Positions 7,493 through 16,195 of a DNA stretch of 64,000 bases are shown here, in pieces. The notes beneath the pieces are model-generated. The model was given only the letters and a program-made list of their open reading frames with translations. It ran no database searches and was not told where the DNA came from. The first letter of the stretch is position 1. The number at the start of each line of letters is the position of its first letter. The position numbers and the translations under genes were made by a program. Source of the stretch: Sphingomonas sp. Leaf343 (lineage in GTDB: Bacteria > Pseudomonadota > Alphaproteobacteria > Sphingomonadales > Sphingomonadaceae); contig NZ_LMPG01000012.1 in assembly GCF_001423765.1 (NCBI RefSeq), positions 1 to 64,000 on the forward strand, in the 5' to 3' direction.

Positions 7493-10005
7493 GCGACCAG
7501 AACGACCTGACCCTGCGCGCCGAGCAGGAGGAGCGGCTGCGTGCCGTATGGAAACCGCCCGAGGGGCTGTTCCTGCGCTGGACCGACGTCAACAACAACC
7601 GTGTCGGCGTCTGGTACACGCTGACCGCCTTCGCGTTCATGCTGTTCGCGGGCGTGCTGGCGCTCATCATGCGGACGCAGCTTGCAGTGCCGGAGAACGA
7701 CCTGGTCTCCGCAAACACCTTCAACCAGCTGTTCACGCTGCACGGCTCGATGATGATGTTCCTGTTCGCCGTGCCGATGTTCGAGGCGGTGTCGATCATC
7801 CTGCTGCCGCAGTTGCTGGGGGCGCGCGACCTGCCGTTCCCGCGGCTGTCGGCGTTCGGGTACTGGAGCTTCCTGCTGGGCGGCGTCTTCGTCGGCGGGT
7901 CGATCTTCTTCAACGCCGCGCCCGACGGCGGCTGGTTCATGTACCCGCCGCTGACCACGCGCACCGATCTCTCGGGGCTGGGCGCGGACATCTGGATGCT
8001 GGGCCTCAGCTTCATCGAGGTGTCGTCGGTGGCGGCGGCGGTGGAGCTGATCGTCGGCGTGCTGAAATGCCGCCCGCCCGGCATGCGGCTGAACCTGATG
8101 CCGCTCTACGCCTGGTACATCCTCGTCGTGGCGGTGATGATCCTGTTCGCCTTCCCGCCGCTGATCGCGGGCGACCTGCTGTTCGAGATGGAGCGCCTGC
8201 TCGGCTGGCCGTTCTTCGATGCCGCAAAGGGCGGCGATCCGCTATTGTGGCAGCATCTGTTCTGGATCTTCGGTCACCCGGAGGTCTACATCGTCTTCCT
8301 GCCGTCGATCGCGCTGTTCGCGATGCTGATCCCGACGTTCGCGCAGCGGCATTTGCTCGGCTATCCGTGGATCGTGCTGGCGGCCGTGGGCACCGCATTC
8401 CTGAGCTTCGGCCTGTGGGTCCACCACATGTTCGCGACGGGGCTGCCGAAGATCAGCCTCGCCTTCTTCTCCGCCGCGTCCGAAGCGGTGGCGATCCCCA
8501 CCGGCATTCAGGTGTTCGCGTTCATCGCAACCCTGTGGGCGGGCCGCGTGATCTGGTCGACGCCGCTGCTGTATGCGGTGGGATCGATCGCGATCTTCAC
8601 GATCGGCGGGCTGACCGGCGTGATGGTCGCGATCGCGCCGTTCGACTGGCAGGCGCACGACACGTATTTCGTCGTCGCGCACCTTCATTACGTGCTGATC
8701 GGCGGCACGCTGCTGCCGCTGTTCGGCGGGCTCTATTATTACTGGCCGCTGATTACCGGCAAGAAGCTGTCCGACCGGATCGGGCGGATCGCGTTCTGGG
8801 TGATGTTCGCCGGGGCGAACCTCGCCTTCTTCCCGATGCACCTGTCGGGGCTGGAGGGGATGCCGCGACGCGTGTTCACCTACCCGGCCGAACTCGGCAT
8901 CGGCGGGCTGAACATGGCGTCGACGGTCGGCGCGTATCTGTTCGCGACCGGCGTGCTGATGGTGTGCATCGACCTCGCCTTGTCGCCGACCCGGCCGAAG
9001 GGCGTCCGCAATCCGTGGAACGCCGGCACGCTGGAATGGCTGGCCAAGCCGGAGGACGAGAATTGGGGCATCCGGTCGGTGCCCCTGATCGAGAGCCGCT
9101 ACCCGATCTGGGACCAGAAGGATTTCGTCGCCAAGGTCGACGAGGGTCGCTTCTTCCTGCCCGACGCGGAGGAGATGAAGCGCGAGACGATCGTCACCAC
9201 CGTGCTCGACGCTCGCCCGTTGCAGGTGGTGCGCCTCGGCACGCCCAGCTTCATCCCGATGGCGACGGCGGTGGCGCTGGGCAGCGTGTTCATCCTGACG
9301 ACCTATCACCTCTACTGGTGGTCGCTGGCGGGAGCGTTCGTGACGCTCGGCTGCGTGCTGACATGGCTGTGGACGGGGACGGCGATCATCCCGGAGAAGC
9401 CCGAGAAGTCGATCGGCCACGGCATCGTCGTGCCGCTGTATATCTCCGGTCCCTCGGCCAGCGGCTGGTGGGCGATGTTCATCACGATGCTGGCCGACGC
9501 CACCGCCTTTTCGGGCCTCGTCTTTGGCTACTACTTCTACTGGACCGTGCATCCCGATTTCCCTCCGCCCGACGCGGCGGGGCCGGGCGTGTTCTGGCCG
9601 ATGGTCGCGATGGGCACGCAACTCGCCAGCTGGGCCGCGACGGTGGTCGCGCGGGAGGTGCATGCGCGGGGTCAGGTGCTCGTAGCACGCGGCCTCCTGG
9701 TCGTCGGGATCGTCCTGACGCTCGCCAGCCTGCTCGCGGGACTGGCCGGGCCGTGGTTCACCGGTCTGAACCCCGTCGACCATGTCTATCCGGCGATCGT
9801 CTGGGTGCTGGCGATCTGGACGGCCGCGCATGCCGGGGTCGGCGCGATCTGTCAGGGCTACACGCTGGCCCGCAGCATCGCCGGCAGGATGACGCCGCAA
9901 TATGACGCGGACCTGCGCAACATCACCGTGTTCATGCACTTCCTCGCGCTGACCGCTGTCGTCACCTACGCCACGATCGGCCTGTTTCCGGGGGCGGCGT
10001 CGTGA
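7489..10005 (+). CDS. ctaD: cytochrome c oxidase subunit I-III fusion
   Basis: An 838-residue polytopic protein. Residues about 20-560 are subunit I: the heme ligand region LHGSMMMF, the CuB/cross-linked tyrosine motif GHPEVY with the proton-channel glutamate (A1 type), HHMF, and AHDTYFVVAHLHYVL with the heme a and a3 histidines. From about residue 590 a subunit III-like domain with roughly five to six helices follows, where the usual conserved acidic residue in the second helix appears as aspartate (MLADATAFSG). It is the catalytic, proton-pumping core of the terminal oxidase. It is translationally coupled to coxB (ATGA) and to the next gene (GTGA). Confidence 0.93.
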   Translation: MSDQNDLTLRAEQEERLRAVWKPPEGLFLRWTDVNNNRVGVWYTLTAFAFMLFAGVLALIMRTQLAVPENDLVSANTFNQLFTLHGSMMMFLFAVPMFEAVSIILLPQLLGARDLPFPRLSAFGYWSFLLGGVFVGGSIFFNAAPDGGWFMYPPLTTRTDLSGLGADIWMLGLSFIEVSSVAAAVELIVGVLKCRPPGMRLNLMPLYAWYILVVAVMILFAFPPLIAGDLLFEMERLLGWPFFDAAKGGDPLLWQHLFWIFGHPEVYIVFLPSIALFAMLIPTFAQRHLLGYPWIVLAAVGTAFLSFGLWVHHMFATGLPKISLAFFSAASEAVAIPTGIQVFAFIATLWAGRVIWSTPLLYAVGSIAIFTIGGLTGVMVAIAPFDWQAHDTYFVVAHLHYVLIGGTLLPLFGGLYYYWPLITGKKLSDRIGRIAFWVMFAGANLAFFPMHLSGLEGMPRRVFTYPAELGIGGLNMASTVGAYLFATGVLMVCIDLALSPTRPKGVRNPWNAGTLEWLAKPEDENWGIRSVPLIESRYPIWDQKDFVAKVDEGRFFLPDAEEMKRETIVTTVLDARPLQVVRLGTPSFIPMATAVALGSVFILTTYHLYWWSLAGAFVTLGCVLTWLWTGTAIIPEKPEKSIGHGIVVPLYISGPSASGWWAMFITMLADATAFSGLVFGYYFYWTVHPDFPPPDAAGPGVFWPMVAMGTQLASWAATVVAREVHARGQVLVARGLLVVGIVLTLASLLAGLAGPWFTGLNPVDHVYPAIVWVLAIWTAAHAGVGAICQGYTLARSIAGRMTPQYDADLRNITVFMHFLALTAVVTYATIGLFPGAAS

Positions 10006-10379
10006 AGCGCCTGCGTGAACGCATTGCCGGGCTGCGCGTCACGCTGTGGACGCTGATCGTGCCGCCGAGTATGTGGGCAGGCCATTTCCTGTTCTCCTAC
10101 CTTTGGGCGGCGCTCAACTGTGCGAAGGTCGGCGAGTTCGCGACCTTCCCGACGCTGTTCGCCGTCGGCACGGCGATCGCGCTGGCGGTGATCGTCGCGG
10201 CTGGCTGGGTCGCGCACGTTCAGGCCAACCGCAAGGGCGACACGCCGCCCCATGATTCGGGAACAGAGATCGACCGTCTCCGCTTCCTCGCCACGGCGAC
10301 CGTGCTGCTGGCGGCGCTGAGCTTCATCGGCGTCGTGTTCACCGCGATGCCGGTCATCTTCCTGACGGATTGCCGATGA
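10002..10379 (+). CDS. small membrane protein of the caa3 oxidase operon
   Basis: A 125-residue protein with about three hydrophobic segments (around residues 15-35, 48-70, 95-118). It starts at GTG 10002 overlapping the stop of the subunit I-III gene and is itself overlapped by the ctaG-like gene, so it is clearly part of the operon. Its sequence does not match a family I can name. Position and size suggest a subunit IV-like accessory or assembly protein, which is inference from context. Confidence 0.7.
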   Translation: MKRLRERIAGLRVTLWTLIVPPSMWAGHFLFSYLWAALNCAKVGEFATFPTLFAVGTAIALAVIVAAGWVAHVQANRKGDTPPHDSGTEIDRLRFLATATVLLAALSFIGVVFTAMPVIFLTDCR

Positions 10380-10951
10380 AGCACGCTGCGTTGATCGCGG
10401 GACTGGTCCTGCTGCCGCTCGGCTGGGCGGCGGCGATCGTCGGGGGCATGACCGGGCATATGGCCGGGCACATGATCGCCGTCGCGGTCGCGGCGCCGTT
10501 GGTGGCGTGGGGGCTGCACGGTGGCCGCCTCGATCCTGCCGCGCGCTGGCCGCGCACGCTCACGCCGATGGCGATGATGCTGGTGGAACTGGTCGTCGTA
10601 TGGGGATGGCACGTCCCGTCAATGCGCGCGCTGGCGGATGGCAGCGGCGTGTGGCTGGCGGTCGAGCAGGTGAGCTTTCTCGCCGCCGGACTGTTGCTCT
10701 GGAGCGCGGTGTTCGCGCCGGGCCACCGTGCTGGCGGCATCGGCGCGCTGCTGCTGACATCGATGCACATGACGTTGCTGGGCGCGCTGATCGGCCTCGC
10801 GCCGCGTCCCCTGTACGCGTCGATGGATCACGGGATGGAGGATCAGCAACTGGGCGGCGTGGTGATGCTGATGATCGGCGCGGCGAGCTATTTCGTCGGC
10901 GGGCTGGCGATGCTGGCCGGACTTCTGAAGATGCGGGAGGAGCCGGCATGA
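10376..10951 (+). CDS. ctaG: caa3-type oxidase assembly protein, CtaG-like
   Basis: A 191-residue polytopic membrane protein resembling the caa3_CtaG family (Bacillus-type CtaG, not the Cox11 family that is also called CtaG). Supporting features are GHMAGHMIAVAVAAPL at the N-terminus, WGWHVPSM, QVSFLAAGLLLW, LTSMHMTLLGALI and EDQQLGGVVM, with histidines and methionines suited to copper handling. It probably helps deliver copper to this caa3 oxidase. I chose ATG 10376, which overlaps the previous stop (ATGA), over the TTG two codons upstream. Confidence 0.82.
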   Translation: MKHAALIAGLVLLPLGWAAAIVGGMTGHMAGHMIAVAVAAPLVAWGLHGGRLDPAARWPRTLTPMAMMLVELVVVWGWHVPSMRALADGSGVWLAVEQVSFLAAGLLLWSAVFAPGHRAGGIGALLLTSMHMTLLGALIGLAPRPLYASMDHGMEDQQLGGVVMLMIGAASYFVGGLAMLAGLLKMREEPA

Positions 10952-12000
10952 CGCTGAGGATCACCTGGAAGCGCGTCGGCGCGACGCTGCTGACGCTGTT
11001 CGCGGCGGGGATGCTGTTCGCGTGGTCGGGGCTGTTCAACGTCGCCGCGTCCAGCGGGCACTGGCCGGTGACGGACTGGTTCCTGCACTGGGTCATGCGC
11101 AATTCGGTGAAGACGCACGCGGCCTTCTCCGCGCCGGACGATCCGCGCGCGCAGCAGGAACTGGTCAGCGCGGCGGGCCACTTCGCCAATGCCTGCGCCT
11201 CGTGCCACGGTGCGCCGGGCCGTCGTCCTTCACCCGTGATGCAGGCGGCGACGCCCCCCGCCCCCGATCTGGCGGTGAACGCGAAGGAATGGACGGACAA
11301 GCAACTGTTCTGGATCCTGCAACACGGCGTCAAATACAGCGGCATGCCTGCCTGGGGCGCGCCGGAGCGGCCGGACGAGATTCGCCGCATGGTCGCCTTC
11401 GTCCGCCGGCTGCCGACGATGAGCGTCGCCGAATACCGCTCGCTGACCGAAGCGACCGCCGGCGCTGGCGCGGCCGGGGTCAAGGATGGCGTGCTGGCGG
11501 GATGCGCCGGATGTCACGGTGCGGACGGCCGCGGGCGCGGCCAGCCGGACATTCCGGTGCTCGGCGGGCAAAGGCCCGAATATCTGCTCGCCGCCCTCCG
11601 TGCCTATGCCGACGGCACGCGACACAGCGCCGTGATGGGCAACGCCGCCGCCATCTTGTCCGACGCGGAGATGCGCGCACTGGCCGGTCATTTCGCGGCG
11701 ATGCCGGGGACCGGCGCGACCGCTCCGGCCGGCCCGGCGGCAGCGCAGCGGATCGTGGAGAAGGGCCTGCCCGAGATCCAGCTCCCGGCCTGCGCCAGCT
11801 GCCACGCCGCCGGCAAGGGATACCCCGTGCTGAACGGCCAGCGGGCCAGCTACATCGCCCAACGCCTGCGCCAGTGGCGGGGCGAGAAGGAGGTTGTCGA
11901 TGCCCGCAAGAGCCACGCGACCATGCCGGTCATCGCGCGGCGCATCCCCGCGGACATGATCGATCCGCTGGCGGCGTATCTGGCCGGGGAACGACGATAG
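10948..12000 (+). CDS. membrane-anchored triheme cytochrome c
   Basis: A 350-residue protein with one N-terminal membrane helix (about residues 11-29) and three class I heme c motifs: CASCH at 83-87, CAGCH at 186-190 and CASCH at 282-286, each followed by a methionine-containing segment. It should sit in the periplasm on the membrane and shuttle electrons, most likely between the quinol-oxidising side and the caa3 oxidase. It resembles membrane-bound cytochromes that accompany alternative oxidases. It is the last gene of the operon, with its start overlapping ctaG as ATGA; a palindromic repeat follows. Confidence 0.9.
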   Translation: MTLRITWKRVGATLLTLFAAGMLFAWSGLFNVAASSGHWPVTDWFLHWVMRNSVKTHAAFSAPDDPRAQQELVSAAGHFANACASCHGAPGRRPSPVMQAATPPAPDLAVNAKEWTDKQLFWILQHGVKYSGMPAWGAPERPDEIRRMVAFVRRLPTMSVAEYRSLTEATAGAGAAGVKDGVLAGCAGCHGADGRGRGQPDIPVLGGQRPEYLLAALRAYADGTRHSAVMGNAAAILSDAEMRALAGHFAAMPGTGATAPAGPAAAQRIVEKGLPEIQLPACASCHAAGKGYPVLNGQRASYIAQRLRQWRGEKEVVDARKSHATMPVIARRIPADMIDPLAAYLAGERR

Positions 12001-12035
12001 GCCGTTCTGCCGAGGCTGCGCCCTGCCCACCTGCT

Positions 12036-12124
12036 CCACCCCGGCGAACGCCGGGGTCCAGTTGCGGTGAAGACGGTGAGTCTCACTGCCTGCGCGGCAA
12101 CTGGGCCCCGGCCTCCGCCGGGGA
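12036..12124. repeat. sphingomonad palindromic repeat, family 2, copy A
   Basis: A pair of inverted hairpins, ccccggcgaacgccggggtcc at the left and gggccccggc...gccgggg at the right, with the segment ctgcctgcgcggcaactgg in between. The same arrangement, with an identical inner segment, recurs at 14852-14943. It fills most of the gap between the cytochrome gene and acs; the rest of that gap (to 12237) shows nothing recognisable. Confidence 0.75.
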
Positions 12125-12237
12125 AGTGTGAGTAAAGCAAACGCTCTGCAACTCCCGGCGCGCACAGCGGCAGATCACCGATCCCCTTCCCCGCCAAACC
12201 ACGTTAACACGGCATCCAAACGAGAGAGGATTCGCCG

Positions 12238-14172
12238 ATGACCGCAGACCTGTTTCCGGTGCCAGAGACGTGGGCGACACAGGCCAGGATCGATGCGACA
12301 GGATACGAGCGGCTCTACACGGCGGCGAAGGACCAACCCGACGCGTTCTGGCTGGAACAGGCGAAGCGGCTCGACTGGATCGATGCTCCCCGAAAAGCCG
12401 GCGACTGGTCGTTCGACGAGGCAGACTTCCATATCGACTGGTTCGCGGACGGCACCCTCAATGCCGCCGCCAACTGTCTCGACCGGCATCTGGCCGAGCG
12501 CGGCGATCAGGTTGCGATCATCTGGGAACCGGGCGTTCCGGCCGAGGAACCGCGCCGCTTCACCTATCGCGAACTGCATGCGGAGGTCTGTCGCTTCGCC
12601 AACGTGCTGAAGGCGAACGGCGCGACGAAGGGCGACCGCGTCACCATCTACATGCCGATGATCCCGGAGGCGGCGTTCGCGGTCCTCGCCTGTGCGCGGA
12701 TCGGTGCTGTCCATTCCGTCGTATTCGGCGGCTTCTCCGCCGACGCTCTCGCCGGGCGCATACAGGATTGCGACTCGCGGATCGTCGTTACCGCCGACGA
12801 GGGACGCCGCGGCGGCAAACGTGTCGCGCTGAAGGCGTGCGTCGACGAAGCCGCCACCCGCGCGCCGAGCCTGGAACGCGTCATCGTCGTCAGGGCGACC
12901 GGCGGCGATGTGACCATGGGCGATCGCGACGTCTGGTATCACGAGGCCGCCGCGCAGGTGTCGACCGACTGCCCGCCCGAGCCGATGAAGGCGGAGGACC
13001 CGCTGTTCATCCTCTACACCAGCGGTTCGACCGGCAAGCCGAAGGGCGTGCTGCATTCCACCGGCGGCTATCTGCTCTGGGCCAGCCTGACGCACGAATG
13101 GTGCTTCGACTATCGGCCCGGCGACGTGTGGTGGTGCGCCGCCGATATCGGCTGGGTCACCGGCCACACCTATATCCTGTACGGCCCGCTCGCGAACGGC
13201 GCGACGACGCTGATGTACGAGGGACTGCCGAACTGGCCCGACGCCAGCCGCATCTGGCAGGTCGTTGAGCGGCACAGGGTCACCGGGCTGTTCACCGCCC
13301 CCACGGCGCTGCGTGCGTTGATGAAGGAGGGCGATGCGCCGGTCACGGCGACCGATCGCTCGTCCCTGCGCATTCTCGGCTCGGTCGGGGAACCGATCAA
13401 TCCGGAGGCGTGGCGCTGGTATCACGAGGTCGTCGGCGAGGGTCGCTGCCCCATCATCGATACGTGGTGGCAGACGGAGACGGGCGGCGCGCTGATCGCC
13501 CCCCTGCCCGGCGCGACCGCGCTGAAACCGGGGTCTGCGACCAGACCCCTGCCCGGCATCTTCCCGCAACTGGTGGACGAGAAGGGCGAGGTGCTGGAGG
13601 GCGCGACGTCGGGCAATCTCTGCATCACCGGCAGCTGGCCGGGACAGATGCGGACCGTCTGGGGCGATCACGACCGCTTCTTCCAGACCTATTTCACGAC
13701 CTATCCGGGCAAGTATTTCACGGGCGACGGCTGCCGCCGCGACGAGGACGGCTATTACTGGATCACCGGCCGCGTCGACGACGTCATCAACGTGTCCGGC
13801 CACCGCATGGGCACCGCCGAGGTCGAGTCGGCGCTGGTGCTGCACGCCAAGGTCGCGGAGGCGGCGGTCGTCGGCATGCCGCACGAGGTTAAGGGTCAGG
13901 GCATCTACGCCTATGTCACGCTGAACGGCGGCGTCGCGGCGAGCGACGAACTGTCCGCCGAGCTGAAGCAGTGGGTCCGCCGCGAGATCGGGCCGATCGC
14001 CACGCCCGACGCGATTCAGTTCGCGCCGGCCTTGCCCAAGACGCGATCGGGCAAGATCATGCGGCGCATCCTGCGCAAGATCGCGGAGGGCGATACCGGC
14101 GCACTCGGCGACACCTCGACGCTGGCCGATCCGGCGGTGGTGGACGATCTGGTGGCGAACCGCATCGGTTAG
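12238..14172 (+). CDS. acs: acetyl-CoA synthetase (AMP-forming)
   Basis: A 644-residue acyl-adenylate ligase. It shows the P-loop [11 protein letters not shown] near residue 260, the core motif [31 protein letters not shown], and the C-terminal [11 protein letters not shown] whose lysine is the conserved regulatory acetylation site. It activates acetate to acetyl-CoA through acetyl-AMP in the cytoplasm. The length and the motif order match Acs rather than propionyl-CoA synthetase, although substrate range cannot be proven from sequence. GAGAGGA lies 7-13 bases before the ATG. Confidence 0.95.
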   Translation: MTADLFPVPETWATQARIDATGYERLYTAAKDQPDAFWLEQAKRLDWIDAPRKAGDWSFDEADFHIDWFADGTLNAAANCLDRHLAERGDQVAIIWEPGVPAEEPRRFTYRELHAEVCRFANVLKANGATKGDRVTIYMPMIPEAAFAVLACARIGAVHSVVFGGFSADALAGRIQDCDSRIVVTADEGRRGGKRVALKACVDEAATRAPSLERVIVVRATGGDVTMGDRDVWYHEAAAQVSTDCPPEPMKAEDPLFILYTSGSTGKPKGVLHSTGGYLLWASLTHEWCFDYRPGDVWWCAADIGWVTGHTYILYGPLANGATTLMYEGLPNWPDASRIWQVVERHRVTGLFTAPTALRALMKEGDAPVTATDRSSLRILGSVGEPINPEAWRWYHEVVGEGRCPIIDTWWQTETGGALIAPLPGATALKPGSATRPLPGIFPQLVDEKGEVLEGATSGNLCITGSWPGQMRTVWGDHDRFFQTYFTTYPGKYFTGDGCRRDEDGYYWITGRVDDVINVSGHRMGTAEVESALVLHAKVAEAAVVGMPHEVKGQGIYAYVTLNGGVAASDELSAELKQWVRREIGPIATPDAIQFAPALPKTRSGKIMRRILRKIAEGDTGALGDTSTLADPAVVDDLVANRIG

Positions 14173-14201
14173 ACCTATCTGCACCGGATGGATCACCCGT
14201 C

Positions 14202-14657
14202 ATGAGCGTCGCCTTCCGCCGGGAAAGCGACGAGGAACATCTGGAGCCGCGCTTCGAACTGCCGATCCCGCCGGGACCCAATCGGGTCACGGCGGCGGGT
14301 CCGGCGCTGATCGCCGGCACGATTGCCGATCTGGAGGCGCGGATCGCCGCCGCCTCGACCGAGGACGCCGTGCCGCTGCTGCGCGAGTTGCGCTACTGGC
14401 GGACGCGCGCGGCGACGGTGGAGGTCATGGCGCTGCCCGAGGACGACGAGGTCGGGATCGGCAGCCGGGTCACGTTCGCGCTGAACGGAGTTCAGCGCAC
14501 GCTGGCGATCGTCGGGCATGACGAGGCGAACGGCGACACGGCGATCGGCTTCGCCGCCCCGCTGGCGCGCGCGGTGATCGGGTTGCAGGCGGGCGAGACG
14601 GCGGATTTTCAGGGTCGCACCGACGCGATCCGCATCCTGTCGGTGGAGAATCGATAA
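14202..14657 (+). CDS. GreA/GreB-family C-terminal domain protein
   Basis: A 151-residue protein. The first half contains a short helical segment (DLEARIAAASTEDAVPLLREL). The second half matches the GreA/GreB C-terminal FKBP-like domain: IGSRVTFALNG, TLAIVGHDEAN, FAAPLARAVIGLQAGE. The long antiparallel coiled coil of a true GreA is much reduced, so it may be a Rnk-like or Gfh-like RNA polymerase secondary-channel factor rather than a cleavage factor. ATG 14202 starts the conserved part. It overlaps the next small gene at 14657. Confidence 0.72.
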   Translation: MSVAFRRESDEEHLEPRFELPIPPGPNRVTAAGPALIAGTIADLEARIAAASTEDAVPLLRELRYWRTRAATVEVMALPEDDEVGIGSRVTFALNGVQRTLAIVGHDEANGDTAIGFAAPLARAVIGLQAGETADFQGRTDAIRILSVENR

Positions 14658-14836
14658 TGGCCGAAAAGTTCGAACGCCACCGCCAGCCGTGGAAGACGGA
14701 GGAGGTGCAGAAGCTGCACCAGCTCGCCAAGAAGGGCATGGCGCTGAAGGCGATCGCCAAGGCGCTGACCCGCAGCGAGGAATCGGTGAAGGACCGCGCC
14801 AAGGCGGACGGGCTGTCGATCGCGAAACTGCGGTGA
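14657..14836 (+). CDS. 59-residue HTH/Myb-like small protein
   Basis: This short gene starts at ATG 14657, whose first base is the last base of the preceding TAA stop, and ends at TGA 14834-14836. The product begins MAEKFERHRQPWKTEEVQKL and continues with a KKGMALKAIAKALTR helix and a RSEESVKDRAKADGL helix. Tryptophan plus three helices with an 'IAKALTRSEESVKDRA' core resemble a homeodomain-like/SANT helix-turn-helix. It is rich in lysine and lacks a signal peptide. It probably binds DNA or RNA, coupled to the GreA/B-like gene. Function is not known. Confidence 0.65.
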   Translation: MAEKFERHRQPWKTEEVQKLHQLAKKGMALKAIAKALTRSEESVKDRAKADGLSIAKLR

Positions 14837-14851
14837 GCGATGTCATATAAT

Positions 14852-14943
14852 CCACCCCGGCAGAGGCCGGGGTCCAGGCTCAGCCAGCGCCCTGGGTCCC
14901 TCTGCCTGCGCGGCAACTGGACCCCGGCCATCGCCGGGGTGGA
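14852..14943. repeat. sphingomonad palindromic repeat, family 2, copy B
   Basis: Begins ccaccccggc-agag-gccggggtcc and ends ggaccccggc-catc-gccggggtgg, with ctgcctgcgcggcaactgg inside. It matches copy A at 12036-12124 in the same orientation, so the acs-gre-HTH group is bracketed by two direct copies. Confidence 0.78.
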
Positions 14944-14979
14944 GGGGAGTTCGCAGCGTATTGGCTCGACCCTTCGTCG

Positions 14980-16152
14980 GTGACCCAAAGCTACGACGCC
15001 ATCGTCCTCGGCGCTGGGGCCGCCGGCCTGTTCTGCGCGGCCACCGCCGGCCAGCGCGGGCGCAGGGTGCTGCTGATCGATCACGCCGACCGGGTGGGCA
15101 ACAAGATCCTGATTTCCGGCGGCGGGCGGTGCAACTTCACCAACGTCGACGCGGCGCACGACCGGTACATCTCCGCCAACCCACATTTCGCCCGCTCCGC
15201 GCTCGGCCGCTACACCGCCGCCGATTTCGTCGCGCTGGTCGATCGCTATGGGATCAGGTGGCACGAGAAGACGCTCGGCCAGCTCTTCTGCGACGGCTCC
15301 GCGCGGCAGATCGTCGACATGCTGCTGGAGGAATGCGCGATCGGCGGCGTCGAGATCGCGCTCGGCCGGCCGGTGCACGACGTGGCGCATGACGGCCGTT
15401 TCCGCATTACGGTCGGCGACCGAATCGTCACCGCACCCGCGCTGGTGATCGCCACCGGTGGGCCGTCGATTCCAAAGATCGGCGCGACCGACTTCGCCTA
15501 TCGCCTCGCGCGCCAGTTCGGGTTGAAGCTGGTCGAGCCGCGCCCCGCGCTCGTTCCGCTGACGCTCGGCCCGGACGAGGCGCTGTTCCGCGACCTCGCC
15601 GGCGTTGCCGCGCCGGTGATCGCACGCGGCGACGGACCGGGCTTCGCGGAGGCGGCGCTGTTCACCCATCGCGGCCTGTCCGGCCCGGCGATCCTGCAAG
15701 CCTCCAGCTACTGGCGTCATGGCCAGCCGGTCGCGATCGACTTCACCGGCGGTCGCGGCGCGGAGTGGCTGGTCGAGGCCAAGCGCGCCAATCCCCGCGC
15801 CTCCGCCACGAAAACGCTGGCGGCCGCCCTGCCCGGCCGCCTCGCGGAGGCACTGGCGGAGCGGCTGACGCTGCCCGGCAATCTCGCCGATCAGTCCGAC
15901 AAGGCATTGCGGAACGCAGGACAGCGACTGGCGGAGTGGCAATTCCGCCCGAACGGCACCGAAGGCTATGCCAAGGCGGAGGTCGCGGTCGGTGGCATCA
16001 GCACCGCCGAACTGTCGCAAAAGACGATGGAATCGAAGAAAATACCCGGACTTTATGCGATCGGCGAGGCGGTCGACGTGACCGGCTGGCTGGGCGGATA
16101 TAATTTTCAGTGGGCTTGGGCGAGCGGTTGGGCTACAGGCCAATCCCTATGA
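14980..16152 (+). CDS. FAD-dependent flavoprotein of the HI0933/YhiN family
   Basis: A 390-residue oxidoreductase. The N-terminal dinucleotide-binding fold (IVLGAGAAGLFCA) is followed by the family motif NKILISGGGRCNFTN, IATGG near residue 160, FTHRGLSGPAILQ and the C-terminal GLYAIGEAVDVTGWLGGYN. These are the marks of the HI0933-like/YhiN flavoproteins, whose reaction is unknown. The start is a GTG at 14980; no better start was found nearby. It stands alone between a repeat and the helicase gene. Confidence 0.85.
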   Translation: MTQSYDAIVLGAGAAGLFCAATAGQRGRRVLLIDHADRVGNKILISGGGRCNFTNVDAAHDRYISANPHFARSALGRYTAADFVALVDRYGIRWHEKTLGQLFCDGSARQIVDMLLEECAIGGVEIALGRPVHDVAHDGRFRITVGDRIVTAPALVIATGGPSIPKIGATDFAYRLARQFGLKLVEPRPALVPLTLGPDEALFRDLAGVAAPVIARGDGPGFAEAALFTHRGLSGPAILQASSYWRHGQPVAIDFTGGRGAEWLVEAKRANPRASATKTLAAALPGRLAEALAERLTLPGNLADQSDKALRNAGQRLAEWQFRPNGTEGYAKAEVAVGGISTAELSQKTMESKKIPGLYAIGEAVDVTGWLGGYNFQWAWASGWATGQSL

Positions 16153-16195
16153 TCGGTTTGCCGATGCGGCACCGACACCCCATATCCCAGGCCTT

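Noticed and set aside
8242..9939. Open frame opposite the oxidase subunit I-III gene
   Set aside because: Antisense to a membrane protein with complete catalytic motifs; the reading is His/Arg/Gln-rich without pattern.
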